Positions 39,518 through 47,809 of a stretch of DNA of 57,744 bases are shown one piece after another. Origin of the DNA: DASRSS01 sp035765515 (lineage in GTDB: Bacteria > Actinomycetota > Actinomycetes > Mycobacteriales > Jatrophihabitantaceae); contig DASTXN010000081.1 of assembly GCA_035765515.1 (NCBI GenBank), positions 1 through 57,744 of the forward strand, written 5' to 3'. How positions within the stretch are numbered: position 1 is the stretch's first letter; every line of letters starts with the position of its first letter. Below the pieces are notes generated by a model. It did no database searches, was not told where the DNA came from, and saw only the letters and a program-made list of their open reading frames with translations. The position numbers were made by a program, and so were the translations under genes.

Positions 39518-40896
39518 CCACGCTCGATGCGAGCCCGGAGCTGGCCGCCTCGGTCTCGTGCCCGGTGTACACGCCGGCCGATCCCGAATACCCGGCCGAG
39601 ATCGCCGGATTCAACCTGGCGGTGACCCACACGCCGGCCTTCGTGGTTGCCGCGCGCACCGCTGACGACGTGGCCGCGACCGTGCGCTGGGCTGCGGGTG
39701 CAGGACTGCCGGTTGCGGTGCAGGCGACCGGGCACGGCGCGAACATCGCCGTCGACAGCGGCGTGCTGATCAGCACCAGGCACCTGGACGGTGTCGTCGT
39801 CGACGCGGGTGACCGCACCGCGACCGTCGAGGCCGGAGCGAAGTGGAAGCACGTGCTGGACGCGTCGCTACCGCACGGTCTTGTCGGCCTGCACGGTTCG
39901 ACGACCGACGTCGGCGTCGTCGGCTACACGCTCGGCGGGGGGCTGCCGGTGCTCGGCCGCACCTACGGCTTCGCGGCCAATCTCGTCCGCAGCTTCGAGG
40001 TCGTGACCGGTGACGGCGTACTGCGCCACGTCGACGCGCAGCACGAACCGGAGCTGTACTGGGCGCTGCGCGGCGGCAAGGGCAACGTCGGCGTCGTCAC
40101 CTCGCTGACGTTCGACCTGGTGCCGACGCCACAGCTGTACGGGGGCGCCATCTTCTACCCCGGTGAGCACGCCCCGCGGCTGCTCGCTGCGTACCGCGAA
40201 TGGGTTCGCACCGTGCCGGAGGCGATGTGCTCGGCGCTGGTCCTGCTGCGGCTGCCTCCGCTGCCGGACATTCCCGAGCCGTTGCGCGGCCAGTTCGTCG
40301 TGCACCTGTGCATCGCGTTCGCCGGCACCGCCGAGGACGGCGCCCGCCTGCTGGCTCCGCTGCGCGAGATCGCCCCCGCGATCATGGACACCGTCGCCGA
40401 GATGGACTATGCCGACGTCGACCACATCTTCGAAGACCCGGACCACCCCGTCCCCGCGAAGGAAGGGTGCACGCTGCTCGGCGAGCTGACCGAGGACGCG
40501 GTCGCCGCGCTGCTGGATCAGGCCGGTCCGGATGCGCACTGCCCGCTGGTGATGGTCCAGCTCCGGCACTTGGGCGGCGCGCTCGATCGCGCGCCGCTGG
40601 TCGCCGACGCGGTGACCGGGCGCGGCGCGCAGTTCGCCGTCTCCGCCATCGGCATGCTCGCGCCGCAGGTGGCCGAGCTGGTTCCGCCCGCGATGGCTTC
40701 GTTACTGGACGCGATGGCGCCGTGCTCGACCGGACGGTCCATGGTGAACCTGCACGGCACGCCCGGTGACGACGCGGACCGGGCGCGGGCGTGGGACGAG
40801 CCGACGTACGCGCGACTGTGCCGGGCACGGGCGACGTACGACCCGGCCGGCCTGTTCGCCTTCGGACACGCGGTGAGCATGGCGAGTGGCGCCTGA
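39514..40896 (+). CDS. FAD-linked oxidoreductase (BBE / VAO type)
   Basis: A 460-residue flavoenzyme of the berberine-bridge/vanillyl-alcohol oxidase family. The FAD-binding domain shows VQATGHGANIAVDSGVLIST (the His is a candidate for covalent flavin attachment) and GYTLGGGLPVLGRTYGFAAN. The C-terminal BBE motif is YARLCRARATYDPAGLFAFGH. The frame is open from 39355, but ATG 39514 is chosen because it is coupled to the short upstream ORF and gives the family N-terminus. Typical substrates are sugars or secondary metabolites; none can be named. Divergent LuxR/TPR gene upstream. Confidence 0.88.
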   Translation: MTTLDASPELAASVSCPVYTPADPEYPAEIAGFNLAVTHTPAFVVAARTADDVAATVRWAAGAGLPVAVQATGHGANIAVDSGVLISTRHLDGVVVDAGDRTATVEAGAKWKHVLDASLPHGLVGLHGSTTDVGVVGYTLGGGLPVLGRTYGFAANLVRSFEVVTGDGVLRHVDAQHEPELYWALRGGKGNVGVVTSLTFDLVPTPQLYGGAIFYPGEHAPRLLAAYREWVRTVPEAMCSALVLLRLPPLPDIPEPLRGQFVVHLCIAFAGTAEDGARLLAPLREIAPAIMDTVAEMDYADVDHIFEDPDHPVPAKEGCTLLGELTEDAVAALLDQAGPDAHCPLVMVQLRHLGGALDRAPLVADAVTGRGAQFAVSAIGMLAPQVAELVPPAMASLLDAMAPCSTGRSMVNLHGTPGDDADRARAWDEPTYARLCRARATYDPAGLFAFGHAVSMASGA

Positions 40897-40909
40897 TCCG
40901 GGCGTTCGC

Positions 40910-41137
40910 TCAGCGGCGGCGGCCCATTTGCACGGACTGCGGTCGGCGAACCAGGACGAGAACCAGCGTGCCGGCTCCGAGCAGGGCGGCGCCGAATAGG
41001 GCGGCGCCGAGTAGCAGCGGGGTCCGGACTGAGGCCCCGGTGTCCGCCAGGGCCGCCGAGCCGTGGTGCGCCGGTGTACCCGGATGGAGCCTGCAGCTCA
41101 CCGTTTGCGATGCTGAGCCCAGCGAGACCACCGTCAT
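40910..41137 (-). pseudogene. Remnant of a LAXTG sorted surface protein
   Basis: A 75-codon frame ending with a clear cell-wall sorting signal: LADTG at residues 30-34 (bases 41036-41050), a hydrophobic helix (TPLLLGAALFGAALLGAGTLVLVLV) and the tail RRPQSVQMGRRR. The 29 residues before it look like the end of a beta domain (VVSLGSASQTVSC). No signal peptide is present, and upstream the frame meets a stop at 41225-41227. A sorting signal without export signal cannot work, so this is probably the 3' remnant of a lost surface-protein gene. Confidence 0.55.
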
Positions 41138-41226
41138 ATTGCTACCGGTGAGTAACTTAGGCAGAGTGTTACGAGTACGTCTAGCCCCGTGAGCGGGGTA
41201 GGAACCCGACAGCTTGTGGAGCGATC

Positions 41227-42006
41227 ATGAACATCGTGGTGCTGGTCAAGCAGGTGCCCGACACCGAGGCCGAGCGCAAGCTCAACCCGTCCGACAAGAC
41301 GCTCGACCGTGCGTCCGTCGACCCGGTCATCAACTACATCGACGAGTTCGCGATCGAGGAGGGGCTGCGCCTGAAGGAGGCGCACGACGGCGAGGTCACC
41401 ATCCTCACCGTGGGCCCGGAGCGCGCGACCGAGTCGATCCGCAAGGCCCTCGCGATGGGCGCCGACAAGGCCGTCCACATCAGCGACGAGGCCATTCACG
41501 GCTCGGACGCCATCGCGACCGCCAAGGTGATCGCCAAGGCGCTGGGCACCATCGAGTGGGACGTCGCGATCGCCGGCTCCGAGGCGACTGACTCGCGCTC
41601 GGCGATCGTTCCTGCGCTGGTGGCCGAGGCTCTCGGCGCCCCGCAGCTCACCCAGGCGCGCAAGGTCGACGTGGACGGTTCGACCGTCACGATCGAGCGC
41701 GTCACCGACACCGGGTACGAGAAGGTGCAGGCGTCGACGCCGGCCGTGATCAGCGTGGTCGAGAAGATCAACGACCCGCGCTACCCGTCGTTCAAGGGCA
41801 TCATGGCTGCCAAGAGCAAGCCGATCGACGTCAAGTCCCTATCCGACCTGGGCGTCGACAGCAGCGAGGTCGGCCTGGCCGGCGCGTGGACCGAGGTCGT
41901 GTCGTTCGAGGACGCGCCGCCGCGTGCGGCCGGCCAGACAGTGAAGGACGAGGGCAACGGCGGCGTGGCGATCGCCGACTACCTCGCCTCCAAGAAGCTC
42001 GTCTGA
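41227..42006 (+). CDS. etfB: Electron transfer flavoprotein beta subunit
   Basis: A 259-residue EtfB/FixA. The family opening MNIVVLVKQVPDTEAERKLN, the nucleotide region NYIDEFAIEEGLRLKEAHDGEV and the signature (VAIAGSEATDSRSAIVPALVAEALGAPQLT) are clear. With EtfA it carries electrons from acyl-CoA dehydrogenases and similar enzymes to the respiratory chain. In the 5' region a CCCCG/CGGGG hairpin (41185-41198) precedes the ATG. The gap to etfA is 30 nt with a GGAG ribosome site. Confidence 0.95.
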   Translation: MNIVVLVKQVPDTEAERKLNPSDKTLDRASVDPVINYIDEFAIEEGLRLKEAHDGEVTILTVGPERATESIRKALAMGADKAVHISDEAIHGSDAIATAKVIAKALGTIEWDVAIAGSEATDSRSAIVPALVAEALGAPQLTQARKVDVDGSTVTIERVTDTGYEKVQASTPAVISVVEKINDPRYPSFKGIMAAKSKPIDVKSLSDLGVDSSEVGLAGAWTEVVSFEDAPPRAAGQTVKDEGNGGVAIADYLASKKLV

Positions 42007-42036
42007 TCTCGGCCGCTGGATACAGGAGACATAGTC

Positions 42037-42993
42037 ATGGCAGAAGTTCTGGTTCTGGTCGACTCGGCGGACGGCAACGTTAAGAAGCCGACGCTCGAGC
42101 TGCTGACGGCCGCCCGTTCGCTGGGTGAGCCCGCCGCGGTCGTCATCGGCGCCCCCGGCACCGCCGCTCCGCTGAAGGCGACGCTGGCCGAGTACGGCGC
42201 CGCGAAGATCTACGTCGCCGAGAGCGACGACATCGCCGGCTACTCGGTGGCCCCGAAGGCCGAAGCGCTGGCAGCGGTCGCCGAGCAGGCATCGCCCGCC
42301 GCGATCCTGGTCAGCTCGACGGCGGAGAACAAGGAGATCGCGGCGCGGACCGCGTTCAAGCTCGGCTCCGGCGTGCTCACCGACGCGGTCGCCGTGGATG
42401 GTGAGGGTGCCACGCAGTCGATCTTCGGTGGCGCGATCACCGTGCAGTCGAAGGTGAGCAAGGGCGTTCCGGTCATCACGCTCCGGCCGAACTCGGTCGC
42501 GCCCGAGGCGTCCGCCGGTGCCGGCGAGGAGGTCGCTGTGTCGGTGTCGGTGTCCGACGCCGCGAAGGCCGCCAAGATCGTCGACACGGTCGTGGAGGAG
42601 AAGGGTTCGCGTCCGCAGCTGTCCGACGCGTCCGTGGTCGTCTCCGGTGGTCGTGGCATCGGCAACGCGGACAACTTCGCGATCATCGAGAAGCTGGCCG
42701 ACTCGCTCGGTGCAGCCGTCGGTGCCTCGCGTGCCGTCGTCGACGCCGGTTGGGTGCCGCACACGATGCAGGTCGGGCAGACCGGTGTGACCGTGTCGCC
42801 GCAGCTGTACATCGCGGTCGGCATCTCCGGCGCCATCCAGCACCGCGCCGGCATGCAGACGTCCAAGACGATCGTCGCGATCAACAAGGACCCCGAGGCC
42901 CCGATCTTCGAGCTGGCCGACTTCGGTGTCGTGGGCGACCTGTTCCAGGTCGCCCCGCAGCTCACCGAGGAGATCACCAAGCGTAAGAACTGA
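42037..42993 (+). CDS. etfA: Electron transfer flavoprotein alpha subunit
   Basis: A 318-residue EtfA/FixB. The N-terminal half is the variable domain; the C-terminal FAD domain is diagnostic: VVSGGRGIG, GASRAVVDAGWVPHTMQVGQTG, LYIAVGISGAIQHRAGM and IVAINKDPEAPIFELADFGVVGD. Second gene of the etfBA operon, as in M. tuberculosis Rv3029c-Rv3028c. A nested palindrome follows the stop and probably ends the transcript. Confidence 0.95.
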   Translation: MAEVLVLVDSADGNVKKPTLELLTAARSLGEPAAVVIGAPGTAAPLKATLAEYGAAKIYVAESDDIAGYSVAPKAEALAAVAEQASPAAILVSSTAENKEIAARTAFKLGSGVLTDAVAVDGEGATQSIFGGAITVQSKVSKGVPVITLRPNSVAPEASAGAGEEVAVSVSVSDAAKAAKIVDTVVEEKGSRPQLSDASVVVSGGRGIGNADNFAIIEKLADSLGAAVGASRAVVDAGWVPHTMQVGQTGVTVSPQLYIAVGISGAIQHRAGMQTSKTIVAINKDPEAPIFELADFGVVGDLFQVAPQLTEEITKRKN

Positions 42994-43001
42994 ACAGCCC
43001 A

Positions 43002-43073
43002 CGCGAGTGGCGCGTTTTGGTCCCGAGTGGCGCGATATTTCGCGCCACTCGGGCGTATTAAGCGCCACTCGCG
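43002..43073. terminator. Nested double palindrome after etfA
   Basis: The inner stem CCCGAGTGGCGCGA / TCGCGCCACTCGGG (43022-43035 / 43040-43053, loop TATT) is 14 bp perfect. The outer stem CGCGAGTGGCGC / GCGCCACTCGCG (43002-43013 / 43062-43073) is 12 bp perfect. All four arms carry the same CGAGTGGCGC core, two direct and two inverted. It may terminate etfBA, but the repetition suggests a repeat element. Confidence 0.75.
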
Positions 43074-43109
43074 GGGAATTTCGGCGCGGCCTTGGGCGTT
43101 GCGTTGCGC

Positions 43110-44498
43110 GTGAATCTTGACGGTGCGGTGGACGTTGTCCCCGCACCGTCGTTGTTCCGGGGGCCGCTGCGAGCGCTGAGCACCGGCATCGTCATCCTGA
43201 TCACGCTGATCGCCTTCGAGGCGATGGCCGTGTCCGCCGCACTGCCGACGGCAGCCCGCGACCTGCACGGGCTCGGCGCCTACGGCTGGGCGTTCACCGG
43301 TTTCCTGGTCGCCAACGTGGTGGGCATGGTGGTGTCCGGCCAGATCAGCGACGTCCGCGGGCCGCGGCTGCCGCTGTCGGCCGGCCTGATCGCGTTCCTG
43401 GGCGGGCTGATCCTGTCCGGGTCTGCACCGTGGATGGCCCAACTCGTGGCGGGCCGCGTCGTGCAGGGCTTCGGCGGCGGGCTGCTGATCACCGCCGTCT
43501 ACGTCGTGATCGGCCAGATGTATCCGGAGTCGCTGCGCCCCAAGCTGTTCGGAGTGATCTCCTCGGCCTGGGTGGTGCCCTCGCTCGTCGGGCCGGTGGT
43601 TTCCGGGGCGCTCGCGCAGCACGCCAGTTGGCGCTGGGTGTTTCTCGGGCTCGTCCCGTTCGTCGCACTCGGCACGGCGCTGATGCTGCCGGTGCTGCGC
43701 ACCCTGCACGTCCCGGTCGGTAGCTCGACCAGCCGACTGGCCGATCCCCGCCGCGTGTTGCGCGCGCTGGCGGTCGCCGCAGGCATCGCCGCGCTGGAGC
43801 AGGCCGGCCAGCACCCGTCCGCGGTGTCGGTGCTGATCGGCGTCGCCGGCCTGGCAGCGCTGTCGTGGGGCCTGCTCGCCCTGCTGCCGCACGGGACGTT
43901 CCGGGCGCGTCCCGGAGTGCCCGCACCTATCGCCCTGCGCGGCCTGCTCGCCGGCGCATTCTTCGGCATCGAGTCGATCATCCCGTTGTCGCTGAGCACC
44001 CAGCACGATTACGGCGCCACGCTGGCCGGGCTGCCGCTGGCATGCTCAGGCCTCAGCTGGGCCGTCGGCTCCTGGTGGCAGGGCCGCGAACACCGTGGGG
44101 ACGAGCAGGCGCACCGTATCGCGCTGGTGCGCGCGGGCATGGGCCTGCTGACAACGGCGGCCGTGCTCGTCGCGATCGCGGTACAGCCGGGGCTGCCGGG
44201 CTGGCTGATGTATCCGGCGTGGGGGATCGCCGGCCTCGGCGCCGGGCTGGCCATGTCGACGGTCAGCGTGCTGCTGTTGAAGTACACCAACGACGCGGAC
44301 CGCGGGGCCGACTCGTCGTCCCTGCAATTGGCCGACGCGACGTCCAGCGCGGTGACCACCGGCGTTGCCGGCGTGCTCGTGGCCGCCGCCGCACGCGCGA
44401 CGATCGGCTACACGACCGGATTCACCGTCCTCGCGCTGGCGATGGCCGGCGTCGCCGCACTCGGCACGCTGGCCGCCGGCCGGGTGCGTGCGCCGTAA
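43110..44498 (+). CDS. Major facilitator superfamily transporter
   Basis: A 462-residue MFS membrane protein with 12-14 hydrophobic segments. The first helix carries VILITLIAFEAMAVSAALPTAARDL, and the loop 2-3 motif is GQISDVRGPR; GRVVQGFGGGLLITAVYVVIGQMYP is the drug-exporter-type motif C region. Closest in layout to 14-TMS drug-proton antiporters but shorter. GTG 43110 is used, with an in-frame TTG at 43092 as alternative; neither has a good ribosome site. Substrate unknown. Confidence 0.86.
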   Translation: MNLDGAVDVVPAPSLFRGPLRALSTGIVILITLIAFEAMAVSAALPTAARDLHGLGAYGWAFTGFLVANVVGMVVSGQISDVRGPRLPLSAGLIAFLGGLILSGSAPWMAQLVAGRVVQGFGGGLLITAVYVVIGQMYPESLRPKLFGVISSAWVVPSLVGPVVSGALAQHASWRWVFLGLVPFVALGTALMLPVLRTLHVPVGSSTSRLADPRRVLRALAVAAGIAALEQAGQHPSAVSVLIGVAGLAALSWGLLALLPHGTFRARPGVPAPIALRGLLAGAFFGIESIIPLSLSTQHDYGATLAGLPLACSGLSWAVGSWWQGREHRGDEQAHRIALVRAGMGLLTTAAVLVAIAVQPGLPGWLMYPAWGIAGLGAGLAMSTVSVLLLKYTNDADRGADSSSLQLADATSSAVTTGVAGVLVAAAARATIGYTTGFTVLALAMAGVAALGTLAAGRVRAP

Positions 44499-44511
44499 GC
44501 TGGAGCCCGCG

Positions 44512-45690
44512 ATGCCCTACCTAGACCACGCAGCGACCACACCCATGCTGCCCGAGGCCGTCTCGGCCGTCGGTGAGGCAATGGGCGAACTGGGCAACCC
44601 GTCATCGCTGCACGGAGCGGGACGGCGGGCCCGCCGCCGGGTCGAGGAGTCACGCGAGCAGCTCGCGGCATCACTCGGCGCCCGTCCGTCCGAGGTGCTG
44701 TTCACCGCTGGCGGCACCGAGTCGGACAACCTCGCGCTCAAGGGGTTGTACTGGGCGCGCCGCAACGCCGACCCCCGCCGCACCCGGGTGATCGCGAGCG
44801 CGGTCGAGCACCATGCGGTGCTGGACGCGGTCGAGTGGCTGGCGGCGCACGAGGGTGCGCAGGTGACTTGGCTGCCGGTCGACGCCACCGCGCGGGTCTC
44901 GCCCGACCTGCTGCGCGCCGCGATCGCGTCCGACCCGGACTCCGTCGCGGTCGTCACCGTGATGTGGGCGAACAACGAGGTCGGGACGATTCAGCCGATC
45001 AGCGAGCTGGCCGACATCGCGCACGAGTTCGGCATCCCGATCCACACGGACGCGGTGCAGGCCGTGGGCGCGCTGCCCGTGGACTTCGACGCGTCCGGCG
45101 TCGACGCGCTGAGCCTGACCGGGCACAAGTTGGGCGGCCCCTACGGCGCCGGCGCACTGCTGCTGCGCCGCGACGTCGACTGCGTCCCGCTGCTGCACGG
45201 CGGCGGCCAGGAACGCGACGTCCGCTCGGGCACGCTGGACGTGCCGGGCATCGTCGGGTTGGCCACCGCGACAGCGCTCGCGGTCGAGCGTCGTGACGAG
45301 GTCGCGCCTCGCGTGGCCGCGCTGCGCGACGCGCTGGTCGACGGCATCTGCTCGCGCGTGCCCGGCGTGCAGGTGAACGGCCATCCATCCGCGCGGCTGC
45401 CCGGCATCGCGCACCTGACCTTCCCGGGCTGCGAGGGCGACTCGCTGCTCATGCTGTTGGACGCGCGCGGCGTCGAGTGCTCGACCGGTTCGGCCTGCTC
45501 GGCCGGGGTCGCCCAGCCGTCGCACGTGCTGATCGCGATGGGGGCCTCGCCGGCGCAGGCGCGCGGCTCGCTGCGCCTCTCGCTCGGTCACACGTCCACA
45601 CAGGCCGACGTGGACGCGGTGCTCGAGGCGATCGGTCCAGCAGTCGAGCGCGCGCAGCACGCGGGCATCACGTCGGTGCTGGCACCGTGA
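44512..45690 (+). CDS. iscS: Cysteine desulfurase (IscS/NifS family)
   Basis: A 392-residue PLP aminotransferase-fold enzyme releasing sulfur from cysteine. It shows YLDHAATTPML at the start, GGTESDN near residue 65, VMWANNEVGTIQPI near 150, the PLP lysine in SLTGHKLGGPYGAG near 205 and the reactive-cysteine loop VECSTGSACSAGVAQPSH near 325. It stands directly before mnmA, as Rv3025c/Rv3024c do in M. tuberculosis, so its main job is likely supplying persulfide for tRNA thiolation. A TAAGCT box lies 10 nt before the ATG. Confidence 0.94.
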   Translation: MPYLDHAATTPMLPEAVSAVGEAMGELGNPSSLHGAGRRARRRVEESREQLAASLGARPSEVLFTAGGTESDNLALKGLYWARRNADPRRTRVIASAVEHHAVLDAVEWLAAHEGAQVTWLPVDATARVSPDLLRAAIASDPDSVAVVTVMWANNEVGTIQPISELADIAHEFGIPIHTDAVQAVGALPVDFDASGVDALSLTGHKLGGPYGAGALLLRRDVDCVPLLHGGGQERDVRSGTLDVPGIVGLATATALAVERRDEVAPRVAALRDALVDGICSRVPGVQVNGHPSARLPGIAHLTFPGCEGDSLLMLLDARGVECSTGSACSAGVAQPSHVLIAMGASPAQARGSLRLSLGHTSTQADVDAVLEAIGPAVERAQHAGITSVLAP

Positions 45691-45703
45691 AGGGCGTAGC
45701 TCG

Positions 45704-46768
45704 GTGAAGGTTCTAGCCGCGATGTCCGGCGGCGTGGACTCGGCAGTGGCGGCCGCTCGTGCGGTCGACGCCGGCCACGACGTCACCGGCGTGCACCTCG
45801 CTCTGTCCGCTCAGCCGGCGACGCTGCGGCACGGCGCCCGCGGCTGCTGCACCGTTGAGGACGCGCACGATGCTCGTCGTGCTGCGGACGTGCTCGGAAT
45901 CCCCTTCTACGTATGGGATCTCGCCGAGCGGTTCCGGGCGGACGTCATCGACGACTTCGTGTCCGAGTACGCCGCGGGCCGCACGCCGAACCCATGCCTG
46001 CGGTGCAACGAGAAGATCAAGTTCGCGGCGGTGCTGGACCGCGCGCTGGCACTCGGCTTCGACGCGGTCGTGACCGGTCACCACGCGCGGCTTGTCGACG
46101 GCCGGTTGTTGCGCTCGGTCGACAGCGCGAAGGACCAGTCGTACGTGCTTGCCGTGCTGACCGCCGAGCAGCTCTCGCACGCGATCTTCCCGCTCGGTGA
46201 TTCCACCAAGGAGCGGGTGCGCGCCGAGGCCGCAGAGCGCCGGCTGGCGGTCGCTGACAAGCCCGACTCGCACGACATCTGCTTCATCGCCGACGGCGAC
46301 ACCCGCGGCTTCCTGGCGCGCACGCTCGGCGCCCAGGAGGGGCCGATCGTCGACGCGGTCACTGGCGAGACGCTGGGCAGCCACCAGGGCTCGTTCGGCT
46401 TCACCATCGGCCAGCGACGCGGCCTCGACCTGCGCCGTCCCGCCCCGGACGGCCAGCCGCGCTACGTGCTGTCGATCCAGCCGAAGACCAACACCGTGCT
46501 CGTCGGGCCGGGGGAGCTGCTGGACGCCCGCCGGGTGAATGCGACGCGTCCGGTCTGGACCGGCCGGCCCGCGCCCACCGGGCCGATCGAGTGCCTCGTG
46601 CAGCTACGCGCGCACGGCATGGTCAGCCCGGCAGTCGTGTCCGTCGACGGCGACGGCGTGCTCGCCGAACTGCGCACGCCCCAGCGCGGTGTCGCGGCCG
46701 GCCAGGCGCTCGTGATGTACGACGGCGACACCGTGCTCGGCTCGGCCACCATCACGTCCGCCGAATGA
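45704..46768 (+). CDS. mnmA: tRNA-specific 2-thiouridylase MnmA
   Basis: A 354-residue enzyme that makes s2U34 in Lys, Glu and Gln tRNAs. The PP-loop SGGVDS is at residues 8-13; the two catalytic cysteines lie in NPCLRCNEKIKF and DSHDICFIADGD; the family segments GHHARL and FTIGQRRGL are present. GTG 45704 is 13 nt after the desulfurase stop, so sulfur donor and acceptor are cotranscribed. The stop lies in the first of two tandem ATGAGTGCCGA units. Confidence 0.95.
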   Translation: MKVLAAMSGGVDSAVAAARAVDAGHDVTGVHLALSAQPATLRHGARGCCTVEDAHDARRAADVLGIPFYVWDLAERFRADVIDDFVSEYAAGRTPNPCLRCNEKIKFAAVLDRALALGFDAVVTGHHARLVDGRLLRSVDSAKDQSYVLAVLTAEQLSHAIFPLGDSTKERVRAEAAERRLAVADKPDSHDICFIADGDTRGFLARTLGAQEGPIVDAVTGETLGSHQGSFGFTIGQRRGLDLRRPAPDGQPRYVLSIQPKTNTVLVGPGELLDARRVNATRPVWTGRPAPTGPIECLVQLRAHGMVSPAVVSVDGDGVLAELRTPQRGVAAGQALVMYDGDTVLGSATITSAE

Positions 46769-46786
46769 GTGCCGAATGAGTGCCGA
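46765..46786. repeat. Tandem 11-bp duplication at mnmA stop / next start
   Basis: ATGAGTGCCGA occurs twice in direct succession. The first copy carries the mnmA TGA and an ATGA overlap, the second the start codon used for the MetE-like gene. The duplication shifted a 4-nt overlap into a 7-nt gap while keeping the start context. Confidence 0.8.
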
Positions 46787-47777
46787 ACGGCCGTGGGGGC
46801 GCGGCGCGGTGACCGGGATCGGCTCGCTGCCCGGCACCGATCCCGTCGAGGCCACGCGGCTGGTCTTCGGTGAGCTCCCGGACCTGCCGCACCTGCCCGA
46901 ACTGCCCGCCCGCGGCGCCGGCGCAGACATGATCGGGCGCAGCGCCGCAGTGCTGGTGGACCTGCCGGTCGAGATCGTCCCCTCCGGCTGGCGGCTCGCC
47001 GCCCATCGCGGACGCGACCAGCGCCGGGCCGAGGACTACCTGGCGCGGGACGTCGACGCGCTGCACGAGCAGGCCGAGGGCTACGCCGGGCCGCTCAAGG
47101 TCCAGGTGGCCGGCCCGTGGACGCTCGCCGCGAACCTCGAGCTGCCGACCGGGCATCGTGTCGTCACCGACCACGGCGCCGTGCGCGATCTCGCCGAGTC
47201 GCTGGCCGAGGGGATCCGCGCACAGGTCGCGGACCTGCAGCGGCACGTCCCCGGTGCGAGCCTCGTCGTCCAACTGGACGAGCCCTCGCTGCCCGCCGTG
47301 CTCGCCGGCGAGCTGGCCACGGCATCGGGCTGGGGCAGCGTGCGCGCGGTCGCTGCGCCGGACGCCACGCGCGTGCTGCAGACCGTGCTGGACGCGATCC
47401 CGTCCGGTGGCCGCGTGGTGCACTGCTGCGCGCCGGACGCGCCGCTGGACCTGCTACGCGAGGCGGGCTCCGACGCGGTCGCCGTGGACGCCGCGCTCCT
47501 GCGCAGCACGCACTACGACGTCCTGGGCGCAGCCGTCGACGCGGGCGTCTCGCTGTGGCTGGGCGTGCTTCCGTCCAGCGATGCGGCGATCACGCTCGAC
47601 ACGGCGCGCGACCCGCTGCGTCGGCTGTGGCGCGAGCTGGGCTTCGCCGACTCGATGCTCGCCGACGCCGTCGTCCCCACACCGGCGTGCGGGCTGGCGG
47701 GCGCGAGCCAGCAGTACGTCCGGCACGCGCTGAGCGTGCTGCGGGAGACCGGCCGCGCGCTGCACGAGCTCGGCTGA
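46776..47777 (+). CDS. MetE C-terminal-domain-like protein
   Basis: A 333-residue protein related to the C-terminal (catalytic) barrel of cobalamin-independent methionine synthase. It begins VTGIGSLPGTDP, has LKVQVAGPWTLAANLELPTG near residue 107 and the His-Cys metal motif VVHCCAPDAPLDLL near 213. Full MetE is over 700 residues, so it lacks the N-terminal folate-binding half and may use another methyl donor or substrate. Conserved between mnmA and ligA in actinobacteria (Rv3015c position). Function unproven. Confidence 0.85.
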   Translation: MSAERPWGRGAVTGIGSLPGTDPVEATRLVFGELPDLPHLPELPARGAGADMIGRSAAVLVDLPVEIVPSGWRLAAHRGRDQRRAEDYLARDVDALHEQAEGYAGPLKVQVAGPWTLAANLELPTGHRVVTDHGAVRDLAESLAEGIRAQVADLQRHVPGASLVVQLDEPSLPAVLAGELATASGWGSVRAVAAPDATRVLQTVLDAIPSGGRVVHCCAPDAPLDLLREAGSDAVAVDAALLRSTHYDVLGAAVDAGVSLWLGVLPSSDAAITLDTARDPLRRLWRELGFADSMLADAVVPTPACGLAGASQQYVRHALSVLRETGRALHELG

Positions 47778-47795
47778 GCTGTCGGCCGGGATCGG

Positions 47796-47801
47796 TAACG
47801 T
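47796..47801 (+). promoter_or_regulatory. -10 box of ligA (probably leaderless)
   Basis: TAACGT, 8 nt before GTG 47810. It supports this start over upstream in-frame codons, which lie antisense-free but inside the preceding gene. Confidence 0.4.
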
Positions 47802-47809
47802 CTAGCAGC

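Noticed and set aside
39292..39852. N-terminal extension of the LuxR/TPR protein
   Set aside because: Antisense to the FAD oxidoreductase and its promoter region; no helical-repeat pattern.
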